Assembly: GCA_027577415.1 (NCBI GenBank)
Contig: JANBQS010000502.1
Coordinates: 1 to 16,480 of the forward strand
Direction of reading: 5' to 3'
Length of the DNA stretch: 16,480 nt
Source of the DNA: Coemansia sp. RSA 922
Lineage: Eukaryota; Kickxellomycota; Kickxellomycetes; Kickxellales; Kickxellaceae
Below are positions 8,765 through 16,480 of this stretch, in pieces. Each line of letters begins with the position of its first letter. Position 1 is the first letter of the stretch. The position numbers and the translations under genes were made by a program. Under the pieces are notes generated by a model, which had not been told where the DNA came from, made no database searches, and saw only the letters and a list, made by a program, of their open reading frames with translations.

Positions 8765-9163
8765 TTACTCATCATAGGGCGGGCGGGGAGTCCATACCTT
8801 GGTGCATTGTGATACCACAGGACCTATCTTGCTAAGAAGTTCACTAGATGAACAACTATCCACAAAACCTTTAGCGCTAGCAACTTCGGCAATTAGATAA
8901 ACTGCACATCCATCAATCCTTTCCTGAAACTCGTCACTCCATCCACCTAGTTTTACTCCGTCGGCACTTAATTGAATGCGAGTGTGGGTGCTATTGATAG
9001 ACCAAATAATGATCTTGGGGTTGCCGAAAACCTCGTGTATAGTAGCTCTGTCAAAGACAGGAACCTTGGCATAGAGTGCTTTGAAACCACACTCGAACTT
9101 GAATGTTTTGCCATTGTCTTCACTATAAACATACATAAAGTATATATAACCCTGGTCAAGCAT
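8765..9163 (-). CDS. Small family protein 1 (unknown function)
   Basis: Intronless, 132 residues, no signal peptide or membrane segment seen. I do not recognise the family. It is related to the genes at 10103-9699 and 11213-10758. All three begin with an aromatic/aliphatic beta-strand-like run (here YIYFMYV), have a GCAVYLIAE-like segment at mid-length (GCMYFLAGR in the third copy), and end in a [SN]-x-C segment (here VVSQCTKVW) shortly before a PP pair. Predicted character is soluble, beta-rich and cytosolic or nuclear. The start is supported by a 13-bp leader motif at the same distance from the ATG as in the third copy. It converges on the SLC12 gene with 108 bp between stops. A real gene is likely because length, start, end and upstream motifs agree among the paralogues while the sequence has diverged widely. 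Confidence 0.75.
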   Translation of the reverse strand: MLDQGYIYFMYVYSEDNGKTFKFECGFKALYAKVPVFDRATIHEVFGNPKIIIWSINSTHTRIQLSADGVKLGGWSDEFQERIDGCAVYLIAEVASAKGFVDSCSSSELLSKIGPVVSQCTKVWTPRPPYDE

Positions 9164-9698
9164 TTTAGCAAGAATAGTATCAAATAGTTTTATAATTGAA
9201 GAAAATAAGGAAGTATGAGTCTGGACGAAGAAAAAAAAAAAGAGAAGGATGTGCCCACCCCCTCTCTTTTTAAAAGGTAGTTGAGAAGCAACTGCTCTTT
9301 ACTTCTGCATTTTTTTAGCAATATACTTTTAGACTTGCCAACTCCACTGACAGCTGCACAAATATGACGTAATTGTAAGAAAAAAGCACTACAAACACAC
9401 TGTTGGATGCTTTGAATATATTTGCACAAAGAATACTACAAGTGGTGGGTCTATTTATAGCTGGAATGTGTCTTAATGGCATCACTGGCCAAAGCATGTT
9501 TTTTAAAGTCTTTCTTTGACGGAGGCAAAAGAGCGTGTTTTTCTTTATGGGCGGCGGCAGCGTGGGCATGGCCAAAAAAATTGGGCGAGAAGCAGCAAAG
9601 CAGAGGGGGGGTATTTCTCTTGCAACGAGTTTGACCCTAATTCCACTGTATCATATGTAACATTTACGCTTTGACCCCGTTTCTCTGAACAAAGGTGT
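9164..9698 (-). promoter_or_regulatory. Promoter of family gene 1 and 3' flank of family gene 2
   Basis: Read on the minus strand, this contains TATTTGATACTAT (9186-9174), ten bases before the ATG, and TTTTCTTCAA around 9200. A TTTAAAAA TATA-like element lies near 9267-9276, about 105-115 bp before the ATG. The first element and the position of the TATA-like element recur in family gene 3; the second element recurs in family gene 2. The rest, to 9698, is A/T-rich with no open frame I trust and must hold the 3' end of family gene 2. Confidence 0.5.
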
Positions 9699-10103
9699 CT
9701 ATGAGGGTGGGTCGTCCCTTATCAATTTACAATTGTGTGCTGCATACATTAGCATAGTTTCCCAGTTAAGGCAATCCAGCGCATGCTCCATCAACGGTTT
9801 CTCGACGTAAATAATAAATTTACACTTAGAGGCTATATTCGTTTCAGTCGGACCTATATATTTTCCACTCTTATCCAACATAGCGCATGTTGGTGTGGCT
9901 AGGCTGGGTAGAGTTAGGGATTTACCAGAGACAAAACCATTAATTTCTTTGGCATGTATACCAAGGTCTAATTGAAGATATTCTGTTTTCCTTGCTTTAA
10001 ATAGACAATGGAGAGCTATGTGGAATTCTTCTCTCTCTGAATCGAAACTACAGTCGACAAATATGTAGTAGACGAACTCGTCTTCTTGAATACCCTGGGT
10101 CAT
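9699..10103 (-). CDS. Small family protein 2 (unknown function)
   Basis: Intronless, 134 residues from the ATG at 10103. This is the most diverged of the three paralogues. It shares the early FVYYIFVD strand (compare VYLIYVDDD and YIYFMYV), a CKFIIYVE segment matching CAVYLIAE of copy 1, and a terminal AAHNCKL segment ahead of a PPS ending. The frame is open for 75 more codons upstream, but I chose the internal Met (MTQGIQEDE) because it lines up with the starts of the other two and yields the same length. The 75-codon extension is low-complexity and contains poly-F and poly-K runs derived from promoter homopolymers. No SLC12 tail lies behind this copy. Function is unknown. Confidence 0.65.
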   Translation of the reverse strand: MTQGIQEDEFVYYIFVDCSFDSEREEFHIALHCLFKARKTEYLQLDLGIHAKEINGFVSGKSLTLPSLATPTCAMLDKSGKYIGPTETNIASKCKFIIYVEKPLMEHALDCLNWETMLMYAAHNCKLIRDDPPS

Positions 10104-10408
10104 TTTGGAAAAAAGAGTAAGAAAGATCTTTAGTTGAAGAAAATGTAACAAAGTTTTTTTTAGGGAAGCAAGATAGGTGCTGTTACTTGAGTACTTGGGA
10201 AACGACAGATGGGCGAAAAAAAAACCCCACTCAACAGAGCCGTGACTTGGAAATGTCGCTAAGGATTGGGGAGGTGCGATGATTGCCTTTGAACAAAGAA
10301 CAGCCCCAAAGAGCAGCCAATGCTGCATTTTTTTTCAATAGCATTATGCGGCAGCGGTAGATGGCTGGGAATAAGTTGATGCCATAGAGACAATGGGGGG
10401 TTTTTTTT
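10104..10408 (-). promoter_or_regulatory. Upstream region of family gene 2
   Basis: This 305-bp stretch lies between family gene 2 and the duplicated SLC12 tail. It shares short blocks with the promoter of gene 1: TTTTCTTCAA on the minus strand just before the ATG, and a GCATTTTTTT...CAATA block near 10325-10337 matching 9307-9323. It contains several A or T runs. No TATA box is as clear as in the other two copies. The right end near 10405 appears to be the breakpoint of the SLC12-tail duplication. Confidence 0.4.
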
Positions 10409-10642
10409 AACAACTTGCCCGTGAGTACTTAGAACAGTATGCTGAATAGGATGATTTGGAGAAAATATAGTGGTTCAATAACAGAGTTGGTATTTACTAA
10501 ACTACAGGCACTAGACCCTGGGCCTTTGGATTCCATGAAAAAGGCTATGGAATACCCGAAGAGTATTGAATCACTGGCTCACGGCCCTCCACCTGTGTCC
10601 TTGGTACGGGCTACATTATTGACAGTAACCACGTCCCTGTAG
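10409..10642 (+). pseudogene. Duplicated 3' fragment of the SLC12 gene
   Basis: This is a 78-codon copy of the end of the upstream transporter gene, aligned without indels to 8423-8656. It lacks the whole transport domain, so it cannot be a cotransporter. Codon 8 is TAG at 10430-10432 where the parent has CAG. Three codons later ATA has become ATG (10439), and the frame then stays open for 67 codons to the same stop. Of these 67 residues, 42 (63%) match the parent and the final LTVTTSL is identical. It could be a dying fragment, or a short expressed peptide carrying only the conserved SLC12 C-terminal segment. The lack of frameshifts despite about 28% nucleotide change is notable, but the stretch is short. 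Confidence 0.8.
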
Positions 10643-10706
10643 AGTGGGTAAATATAAAATAAGGTGTTTATTTGTAGTGTTAATTGTCATTATAAAAAAG
10701 AACTAA
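10409..10706 (+). repeat. Right copy of the duplicated SLC12 tail and 3' flank
   Basis: This is the partner of 8423-8720 at a fixed offset of 1986 bp. The left boundary is sharp: before 10409 there is a T run and then unrelated sequence. The right boundary passes gradually into family gene 3, which is the paralogue of the gene facing the parent copy. The duplicated unit was therefore larger and included a small minus-strand gene. Confidence 0.9.
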
Positions 10707-10757
10707 GTAGTTCAGGCATTGTCATAAAAAACAACTTGGATTTGTGCAACTTTCTGT

Positions 10758-11213
10758 TTAGCTATTATTTGCTGACTTGATTGGCGGATTGGGAACCCAT
10801 TCCGTGGCACATTGTGATGCTGCATCACGTAGCTTGGCCAAATAATCCTCTGACATTGTTCCCAAGCGGTCACCATCCGAATCCACACGGGTATTCGACT
10901 TGCTCAATTTAAATACTTGGCCACCATCGTCAAGACCGACAAGTACAGCGTCTCTACCGGCTAGAAAATACATGCACCCAGCTTCCTTAAGATGAGTGAA
11001 TCCAGAAACTCCTCTTAGCTTGTTGCCTTGCCTGTCTACTTGATAATAAGAGCTTCCATTACAATCGCCCAATATATTACGGGTTTTCATAAAGCCCTCC
11101 TGTACACGACTCATCCTGAAGGAGGGAAGGTTGTTGTGGAGTACTTTGGAATCGCAATGAAAGTTTAGATCGTCATCAACATAAATAAGGTATACATAGT
11201 TCTCGTCACACAT
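10758..11213 (-). CDS. Small family protein 3 (unknown function)
   Basis: Intronless, 151 residues, the longest of the three paralogues. It starts with VYLIYVDDDLNFHC, has NKLRGVSG and GCMYFLAGR in the middle (compare VKLGGWSD and GCAVYLIAE in copy 1), and ends with AASQCATEWVPNPP (compare VVSQCTKVWTPRPP). A further Asp/Gly-rich stretch of about 20 residues before the end accounts for the extra length. No signal peptide or membrane helix is seen. It converges on the SLC12 tail fragment with 115 bp between stops, the same layout as copy 1 and the parent SLC12 gene, so the pair SLC12 tail plus small gene was duplicated together. I cannot name the family or a function. Confidence 0.77.
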   Translation of the reverse strand: MCDENYVYLIYVDDDLNFHCDSKVLHNNLPSFRMSRVQEGFMKTRNILGDCNGSSYYQVDRQGNKLRGVSGFTHLKEAGCMYFLAGRDAVLVGLDDGGQVFKLSKSNTRVDSDGDRLGTMSEDYLAKLRDAASQCATEWVPNPPIKSANNS

Positions 11214-11748
11214 TCTGGCTGGGATAGTATCAAATAATTACTTTACTAGTAGCTGAAATTGAGGGTAAGAGTAAGGATACAAAAAATGAATGGAGGGAAG
11301 GGCCTATCACACACCTTTTATAAGACAGTTGACCAGCAAGTGTGTTTTTTTGCCTGCTGTGAAAAATTCATGGTGAGACTTGCCAGTGCTGCGAAAAGCC
11401 ATTGACTGTGAGCAATGGACCAATCAAGTATCGCAAAAGCTTGGCAGCAAGTATCCTTTCACCTGCTTTTCTTTGGCAACCTATTGTGAGATGGACGGGT
11501 GGCCAAAGTCTCGCTGGCTTCGAGGATGGAGGACGAAAATTGAGACACATCGTGTAGCGCCTCTACATTCGTCTCCAGCTATTGCCTTATTCCTACTCTC
11601 TCAGCATTTCCTACTTGCCAATATGTTGGCAGCCAAATAGCGAATATTAATTATAGATATGCAATTTGAATATAAGTAAAAAATGTGACATGGGAATAGA
11701 AAAGGCAAGAGGAAACAAAAAAAATGAAAGAGTTGTTTGGCGAACGTC
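11214..11748 (-). promoter_or_regulatory. Promoter of family gene 3 and 3' flank of the RhoGAP gene
   Basis: On the minus strand there is a clear TATAAAAG at 11322-11315, about 102 bp before the ATG, and TATTTGATACTAT at 11236-11224, ten bases before the ATG. Both match the layout at family gene 1. A CCAAT motif lies at 11420-11424 on the plus strand, and a 6-bp inverted repeat (CCATTG/CAATGG) flanks 11399-11418. The part nearer 11748 is A/T-rich and should contain the RhoGAP 3' end. Open frames here (up to 86 codons) lack support. Confidence 0.55.
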
Positions 11749-13835
11749 CTATATGGCATCGAAAATTGCCCTTCGGTTGTCCAAAATAAATCTAACGACC
11801 TTGGCAGACCGTCGAATATCCACAGCAGCGTTAGCGGGGTTGTTTCCGGCAGGCAGAATAGTCGGGCCAAACACGATGCTCAGGTTCTCCGAGTTCATCA
11901 TGTTAAACTCCTGGAACGCCTGCACCTTGTCCAAGTGAGCAAGCAAGTAGGCAAGCGTATTGCGGTTAGGCGGTGGCATGCTTCGAATAGCGTTAGCCAT
12001 TCCGCTGATCTTTTGCGCCAAGCCCAAGTCCTGGTCGCGGTCGTAGTGGTGCATAGTAGCAGCAGCGTCAGCAGAAGCAGCGACACCCGGTTCTAGGTCC
12101 TCGACAGGAAAGTAGGACAGCATTATGCCATGCTGAGCAACTGGGATAAGACCGCCTGGCAACTCGCGCAAATACATCTTTAGCACGCCGGTGACGTTGT
12201 TAATGTCGCTGATATACGAGTTCACTTGGAGGTCAACAACCTCCGCGTCGAGGTCAAACTCGTTACGGAGCTTGTTGACTTGCGAGCTCTGGCCGGACTG
12301 GCGGTATATCCCTTCGTTTTGCAGCCCAAATGCCTCGACGGCGTCGGCGCACTTTACAATAATTAACGGGACTTGCTGCTGGTCGCGCTCGAGTTGGGCG
12401 TCAAGTGGCACACCGAATATGCGCTTGGGGCTGGCGTAGAGTCGGGCGATAGTCGACATCTCGTACTCCTTGTAAGGAATACTGGCGCGATTTATCCTGC
12501 CGCCGTGCTTGGCCGTTGCCATCAAGTAGGCATCGAGATCAGCCTTTGAATCGATCTCGCCAATCATCTCCACCATACCAGGCAAGCCCGCGCCGTCCAT
12601 TGGCTTGAGCGTAATGGCGTCAGCCAAAATGGCGGACTCGTAGGTGTAGGCGTATTTGCCCAAACTGAACTTGAGGAACTGGTCTACTTCCTCAATGAGG
12701 CCCATGACACTGGCGAGGATCTTTGGCAGCTGTACGTCGTAAAAGTCCCTGCGCATGGAGTTAGTCTGCTGCAGCAAGCGCTTGTATGCCTCGTTAGCCA
12801 CTTTGGCCTTTACGCCGGCTTCTTGGCCCATGCGCTCCAGCGACTCTTGCGTCGAGCCCTTGTGTTTGCCAAAGATACCCGATACGGCGTTACCCACGTT
12901 CTTCGTCTTTGCAATGGCCGACGATGACGAGTGTGTTGCCCCGCTAGCTGACGTCGCCGCTGATGCCAGGGCGCCGTCAGGTTTGCCTGTCTTTAGCAAC
13001 AGGCGTTCCCATTCGCCGCACTGTGCCTCGTATTTTGCGCGGGCCTTTTCTAGCAGCGACTCACTCTCCTCAATGGCCTTTTGGTAGCGCTGCTCAGTGT
13101 CTCTGAGTTTTCTCCGAATCGCCTCCTTACTTTTAACGTACGTGCTTAGAAAGTCGGACATTTCAGATAGCGTAATAGAGAACTTCATGCGATTCGAGGC
13201 CAGTGTCTCGTGCGCTTCAACGAGCCGCTGCCAAGATACCTGCTGTGTGGACTGGTGGCCAGGGTTGGGTCGATCCATCGATTTGAGCGTGTGCTGAGCC
13301 AGCTTTTGCAAGTTTCTTCCATAGTCCTCTTCGACCTTGGCTCGGCTCTTTAAAAACAAAACTGTCTCCTATACGCTGCATTGACATTGGATGTACTTTA
13401 GCCAAGTGGTCGAGGAACTTTCCCGTGTGCAATGGCCATTGGTGATTAAGTTGAGCTTACCTTGCAAGAGGTCAGACTCTGTCGAGATCTGTCTAGCAGC
13501 ATAGCCAGACCGCCCTACAATACAAATAGACACATGAGGCAGAGCCGAGAGACTGAATAGTTAGGACCATTGAATATGCAATAGCTGAACTGCCACGCTT
13601 CAATAGGTGGTCCGAGCATTATACATACGTCTATTTCGGTAAGATCGACCTGTGCTGCAGACTGACTGTGATGCTGCTGTCGTTGTTGTTGCTCGTGAAG
13701 CGGTGCCGAGTCCTCGTAGCTTTGGCGGCCAATTGACGCTGCAGATGTCACCGACATTAACGATGCCGTGCCAGTAGGAGTTCTGTAAATTCCTGGCTCG
13801 ACGTTGGAATTGGCATGCCCGGTATTCGCAGCCAT
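11749..13835 (-). CDS. RGD1: F-BAR and RhoGAP domain protein (Rgd1-like)
   Basis: This Rho GTPase-activating protein binds curved, phosphoinositide-rich membrane through an F-BAR domain. Yeast Rgd1 acts on Rho3 and Rho4 in polarised growth and cytokinesis. My gene model has exons 13835-13629, 13514-13461 and 13368-11749, with introns of 114 and 92 bp (donors GTATGT and GTAAGC). All junctions are in phase 0 and give 626 residues (Rgd1 is 666). The 54-bp middle exon encodes the conserved F-BAR start, which joins across the junction as RSRQSLTSCKETVLFLKSR. F-BAR spans about 71-380, with an Ala/Ser/Thr-rich insert around 218-242. RhoGAP spans about 404-620, with the arginine finger Arg443 in GIYRQSG and the LKMYLRELP helix. 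The usual proline after ELP is replaced (ELPGGLIP), and a roughly 25-residue Ala-rich insert follows. The N-terminal 69 residues are polar and Gln-rich. Product is confident; the splice model is strongly supported by domain continuity. Confidence 0.93.
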
Positions 13836-14134
13836 TATGAAAGTGAGACACTTTTACGCAAGAAGAAAAAGATGGAGTAAGCGAATTTGTGCAAATGTGT
13901 GCGCAGATGAGCCCTCCACTTTTACGAGATACGAGCGACTGCAATGAACGCAAAAGGAGGAACGAATTCGAAAACGAAAAAAAGAATACAAATAAATTCG
14001 ACAATAGCGTAGAAAAAAATACAAAAGGGGAAGAGAATAATGATAGGGGGAGCATTCTCTTCTAGATCAGTGCGCAGTAGCACTCCAGATCCCTCATTGA
14101 TTCTAGCTTTTCTAATTCGGTTCAGCCGGACTAT
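13836..14134 (-). promoter_or_regulatory. Upstream region of the RhoGAP gene
   Basis: About 300 bp lie between the RhoGAP ATG and the decayed Fanzor-like gene. The minus strand is T/C-rich close to the ATG, a common fungal promoter composition, and there is no clear TATA box. Open frames across it are low-complexity. The Fanzor-like remnant may reach into the right end, but I could not follow homology below about 14135. Confidence 0.35.
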
Positions 14135-15014
14135 CCTTGTGGAGATGCGATACTCGTCAAACAAGTACGTCGGGAAGCCAAACTTCTTGAACTTTTTGCG
14201 CCAGGCGCGACCTCGAATAGAAGCATGGTTGCGAACCATCGACGCAGACCATGATAAGATCATCGCCAAACTTTCGGATCATGTTGCGCTTGAGACGCTC
14301 GTCGGCTTGCTGCTGGTTGATGAAGGCAGAGAGCTTGAGCTTGCGGTGGAACGGGTAGTTGCGTGCTACATGGCCATGGTCGAAAAGGCTTCGACTTGAG
14401 GTTTACAACCTCAGCCCAAAGAACTCTGGATTTTGTTCTTGAAGTGAGGCCCTCAACATTCAACAGGAAGTGCGAGTACAAGATCGTCGAATCGATGTGG
14501 ATATGTCCCGGAATAAACGACGTGCGCAACGAACAACTTTGGTAGGTCTTTCGCTGGTAAATATGCTCATTCCCTTAGGAACTAACGCTGCCTCTGCCTG
14601 CGCCGCATCCAAACGCTGGGCATCCCGCTGAGCTCTACCTGTGTCCGTGGCTCATACCGCTGCTACCGCTTCCATCTTGGCCTCAAACGCAGTGTCTGTC
14701 TCGGCTCTAGCAACCCTGGTCTGAGCCTGGGCAGCATGCTCGTCTTGAGCCCGGTCCTCGAAATAGCGGCATAATCGGATGAACGCGAGGAAGTGGCTGG
14801 CTGGGTTGGCCTTCACGTCCTAGTAAACGGAGTCATTCTTAAGCTCATAGTCATCCTCGTATGACAGGAATACTGGTGCCAAAGCATCGAGAACACGCCG
14901 ACCATGCTCGTCCCGGCGCGCAATATCGATAGGTCTTTTCTGCTACGAGCCCCACGTGTGACGACAGCAAGTTAAAGAGCTATAGGCTGGGACTCTCAAT
15001 CGACTCGGGAACAT
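14135..15014 (-). pseudogene. Decayed Fanzor/TnpB-like nuclease gene (mobile-element remnant)
   Basis: Fanzors are eukaryotic relatives of TnpB, RNA-guided DNA nucleases carried by transposons. On the minus strand, 14381-14247 reads as a segment with YPFHRKLKLSAFINQQQADE and then RKFGDD. In a shifted frame, 14252-14135 reads WSASMVRNH...GRAWRKKF...GFPTYLFDEYRISTR. This matches the order seen in fungal TnpB-like proteins: a Lys/Arg-rich helix, a G-D-W-x motif, then the (D/E)EYRTS motif that carries the RuvC glutamate. The expected zinc-ribbon cysteines after STR are missing. The same frame can be followed back to an ATG at 15014 through an Ala/Glu/Gln-rich stretch, but is broken by stops at 14943-14945, 14820-14822, 14652-14654, 14460-14462 and a TAA near 14400. 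A second open frame covers 14529-14385, so at least two frameshifts are likely. The gene is dead. I saw no terminal repeats. Family is likely but rests on motif memory only. Confidence 0.6.
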
Positions 15015-16480
15015 GGGAAAAAATATATCAGCAGATGTGCGGAATACCATTTAACCGCGCAATAAGTCCATTTGTGGCCATTTCACATGTCTGTTTGTCA
15101 ATTGCACAAACTAGGAACGACAAGGTAGCAAGCACGCCATGCTAGAAAGACATCTTGTGCTACGCACTTTTGACTCTCATGGCCATGGCTTTTTGTAGTC
15201 AAGTTGTCTTTTAGCAACGGATTTGCAAAGTAGCCCAAGATTGACACGCCAGATTTAGGATCGGGGAGCGCCGATCAATGGACGGTGAAAAAAATGTATT
15301 TTTTTAATGAGAATCGCTGAAAGAGTGTCCATGAAAGAGTTGCTCTCCATTTCATATTTGATATAGATTGCCACGCTTAAATATACTCCAGGCGAAAGGG
15401 ATTGTCGGTTGACATTGACCAGCTTTACTTACAGCTCACACAGGATAAAGCCGTTCTTTTTTGCCTTTGAAACTGTCGCGAGAATGGCAAACAGCCAGGT
15501 CTTGACAAGAACCACACTGACCAGCTGACCACAAAAAATATGGTGCTTTCAATGTCTGTTTGACCAGAAACTCTCCCCAAATCATCGTCAATTTTTTTCT
15601 GGCCAGCGTATGACAGCCAGCATTATCATGTGGCGACAGCAGCTGTGTGGTACAAAATTTCAAAACCCACGTATTGTGCGGTTTCATGCGGATGACTGAC
15701 CCCGTGCGTTGTGTGTGTGTCCGCAATGCTTCAAAAAGATATGCAAGAGTTCACAACAGGTCCGTCAGCCATGCACGTTTATGCACACGGAAATATTCGA
15801 CAACAAAAAAAAATACTAACAGCACTTTATTTCTTTTTTGCTTATGAGTGGCAAGGTCAAGCAGAAATAGACCTGGCTTGGGGCACACTGTTGCGTGTTG
15901 TTTTAGCGAGGGTAAATAAACCCTATGATTTGGATACTACCGACCATCACTTGCAGTTCAATGTATCTATGTGGATCCCAGCCCGACCACGGTAAGCAGT
16001 GAGGCATGCTCGGGAGCGACAGAAATCTCGCGCCACTCAGGCACCCACCTCTCATCTCAGATTCACAGGGCGGAATAATAAAATAAAAGCCGTCCACCTC
16101 TTTGCTCTGTGTTACGTCGACCTGCATTCCCCCCCCCCCATTTTTTCGTCTCTTTCAGCGCATAGAAAAGTAAAGAGTCAGATCAGCCAATTCTTTTCCC
16201 CCTAGGTGCCTGCCTTGCATTGCACTGCATTTGCCGGCCACGTTTTTATACGCGCTTATTGGGTGTGGAAAGAAAAGGAGTGCATATATCTGCTGCGCTA
16301 TCATTTAATTTTTTTTTTGTTGAGCGTGGAGCTGAGCCGTGCCGCATGATCAAAGCAGATACCAGGGAGGTTTCTTTATCGCGAGTTTGTTGAGTAGCCA
16401 TCCATCCCCCAACAACTGTTGGTGTCATTTGCTTTTGATTTCAGAAGTGCGAATAATTGTTGATATGCATGTTGAGCGTG
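15015..16480. other. Right-hand intergenic sequence, no supported gene
   Basis: No gene can be supported in this 1.47 kb. The longest frames (up to 96 codons) overlap on both strands, have no recognisable motif and cannot be extended by plausible splicing that I could find. The stretch contains A/T runs, an 11-base C run at 16129-16139 followed by T's, much like the C run upstream of PEPCK, and a TTTTATA element near 16245. The right end may therefore be promoter of a gene beyond the window. Part of the left end may be decayed flank of the Fanzor-like element. Confidence 0.4.

Noticed and set aside
10104..10328. 75-codon N-terminal extension of family protein 2
   Set aside because: The paralogues start at the equivalent of the Met at 10103, and the extension translates promoter homopolymer runs. 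It is more likely 5' leader.
13217..13432. Alternative minus-strand frame giving a different N-terminus for the RhoGAP gene
   Set aside because: It crosses the intron in the wrong frame. The 54-bp exon at 13514-13461 restores the conserved F-BAR start and joins in phase.
14224..14240. Inverted repeat ATGGTT-GCG-AACCAT
   Set aside because: It lies within the decayed coding region and is short enough to be chance; no T-run or second element suggests a terminator or terminal repeat.
14040..14399. 119-codon plus-strand open frame
   Set aside because: The minus strand across the same bases carries the TnpB/Fanzor motifs, so this frame is a shadow of the decayed gene.
15317..15345. Short direct repeat TGAAAGAGT twice, 18 bp apart
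   Set aside because: Too short and isolated to call an operator or CRISPR-like array; no further unit follows.
15436..15995. Open frames of 94-96 codons on both strands
   Set aside because: No motif, no plausible splice extension, and competing frames of equal length on the opposite strand.

Overview
The window looks like nuclear DNA of a fungus. It carries an ATP-type PEPCK, an Rgd1-like F-BAR/RhoGAP protein, a Vhc1-like cation-chloride cotransporter and short GT-AG introns of 54-114 bp. The compact spacing and a decayed Fanzor/TnpB-like gene suggest an early-diverging lineage, perhaps Kickxellomycotina (Coemansia/Linderina-like). That placement is inference; no marker in the window fixes it.

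Left half (1-8656) is compact housekeeping DNA. After about 1.1 kb of promoter and intergenic sequence come an intronless phosphoenolpyruvate carboxykinase gene (1139-2722, +); a convergent four-exon gene that I reconstructed (3774-2784, -), coding for a 251-residue basic/coiled-coil protein; a mitochondrial-type FtsJ rRNA 2'-O-methyltransferase (3946-4716, +) that shares a 171-bp divergent promoter with that gene; and, 106 bp further on, a large SLC12-family transporter (4823-8656, +).

The middle (8657-11748) is the accessory and most unusual part. Three small minus-strand genes (8765-9163, 9699-10103, 10758-11213) encode diverged members of one protein family of 132-151 residues that I do not recognise. 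The locus grew by duplication: the last codons, stop and 3' flank of the SLC12 gene reappear without any indel exactly 1986 bp downstream (10409-10706), again facing one of the small genes. The copied tail is a gene fragment with a CAG-to-TAG stop, yet its last 67 codons remain open, and a 67-bp block over the stop and 3' flank is far better conserved than the coding part before it.

Right part: a three-exon F-BAR/RhoGAP gene (13835-11749, -), then a multiply broken Fanzor/TnpB-like gene (15014-14135, -), then about 1.5 kb in which I find no gene. I saw no tRNA, rRNA or CRISPR array. The large genes are unrelated housekeeping functions: gluconeogenesis, mitochondrial rRNA modification, vacuolar ion homeostasis, and Rho signalling at membranes. 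They do not form a pathway.
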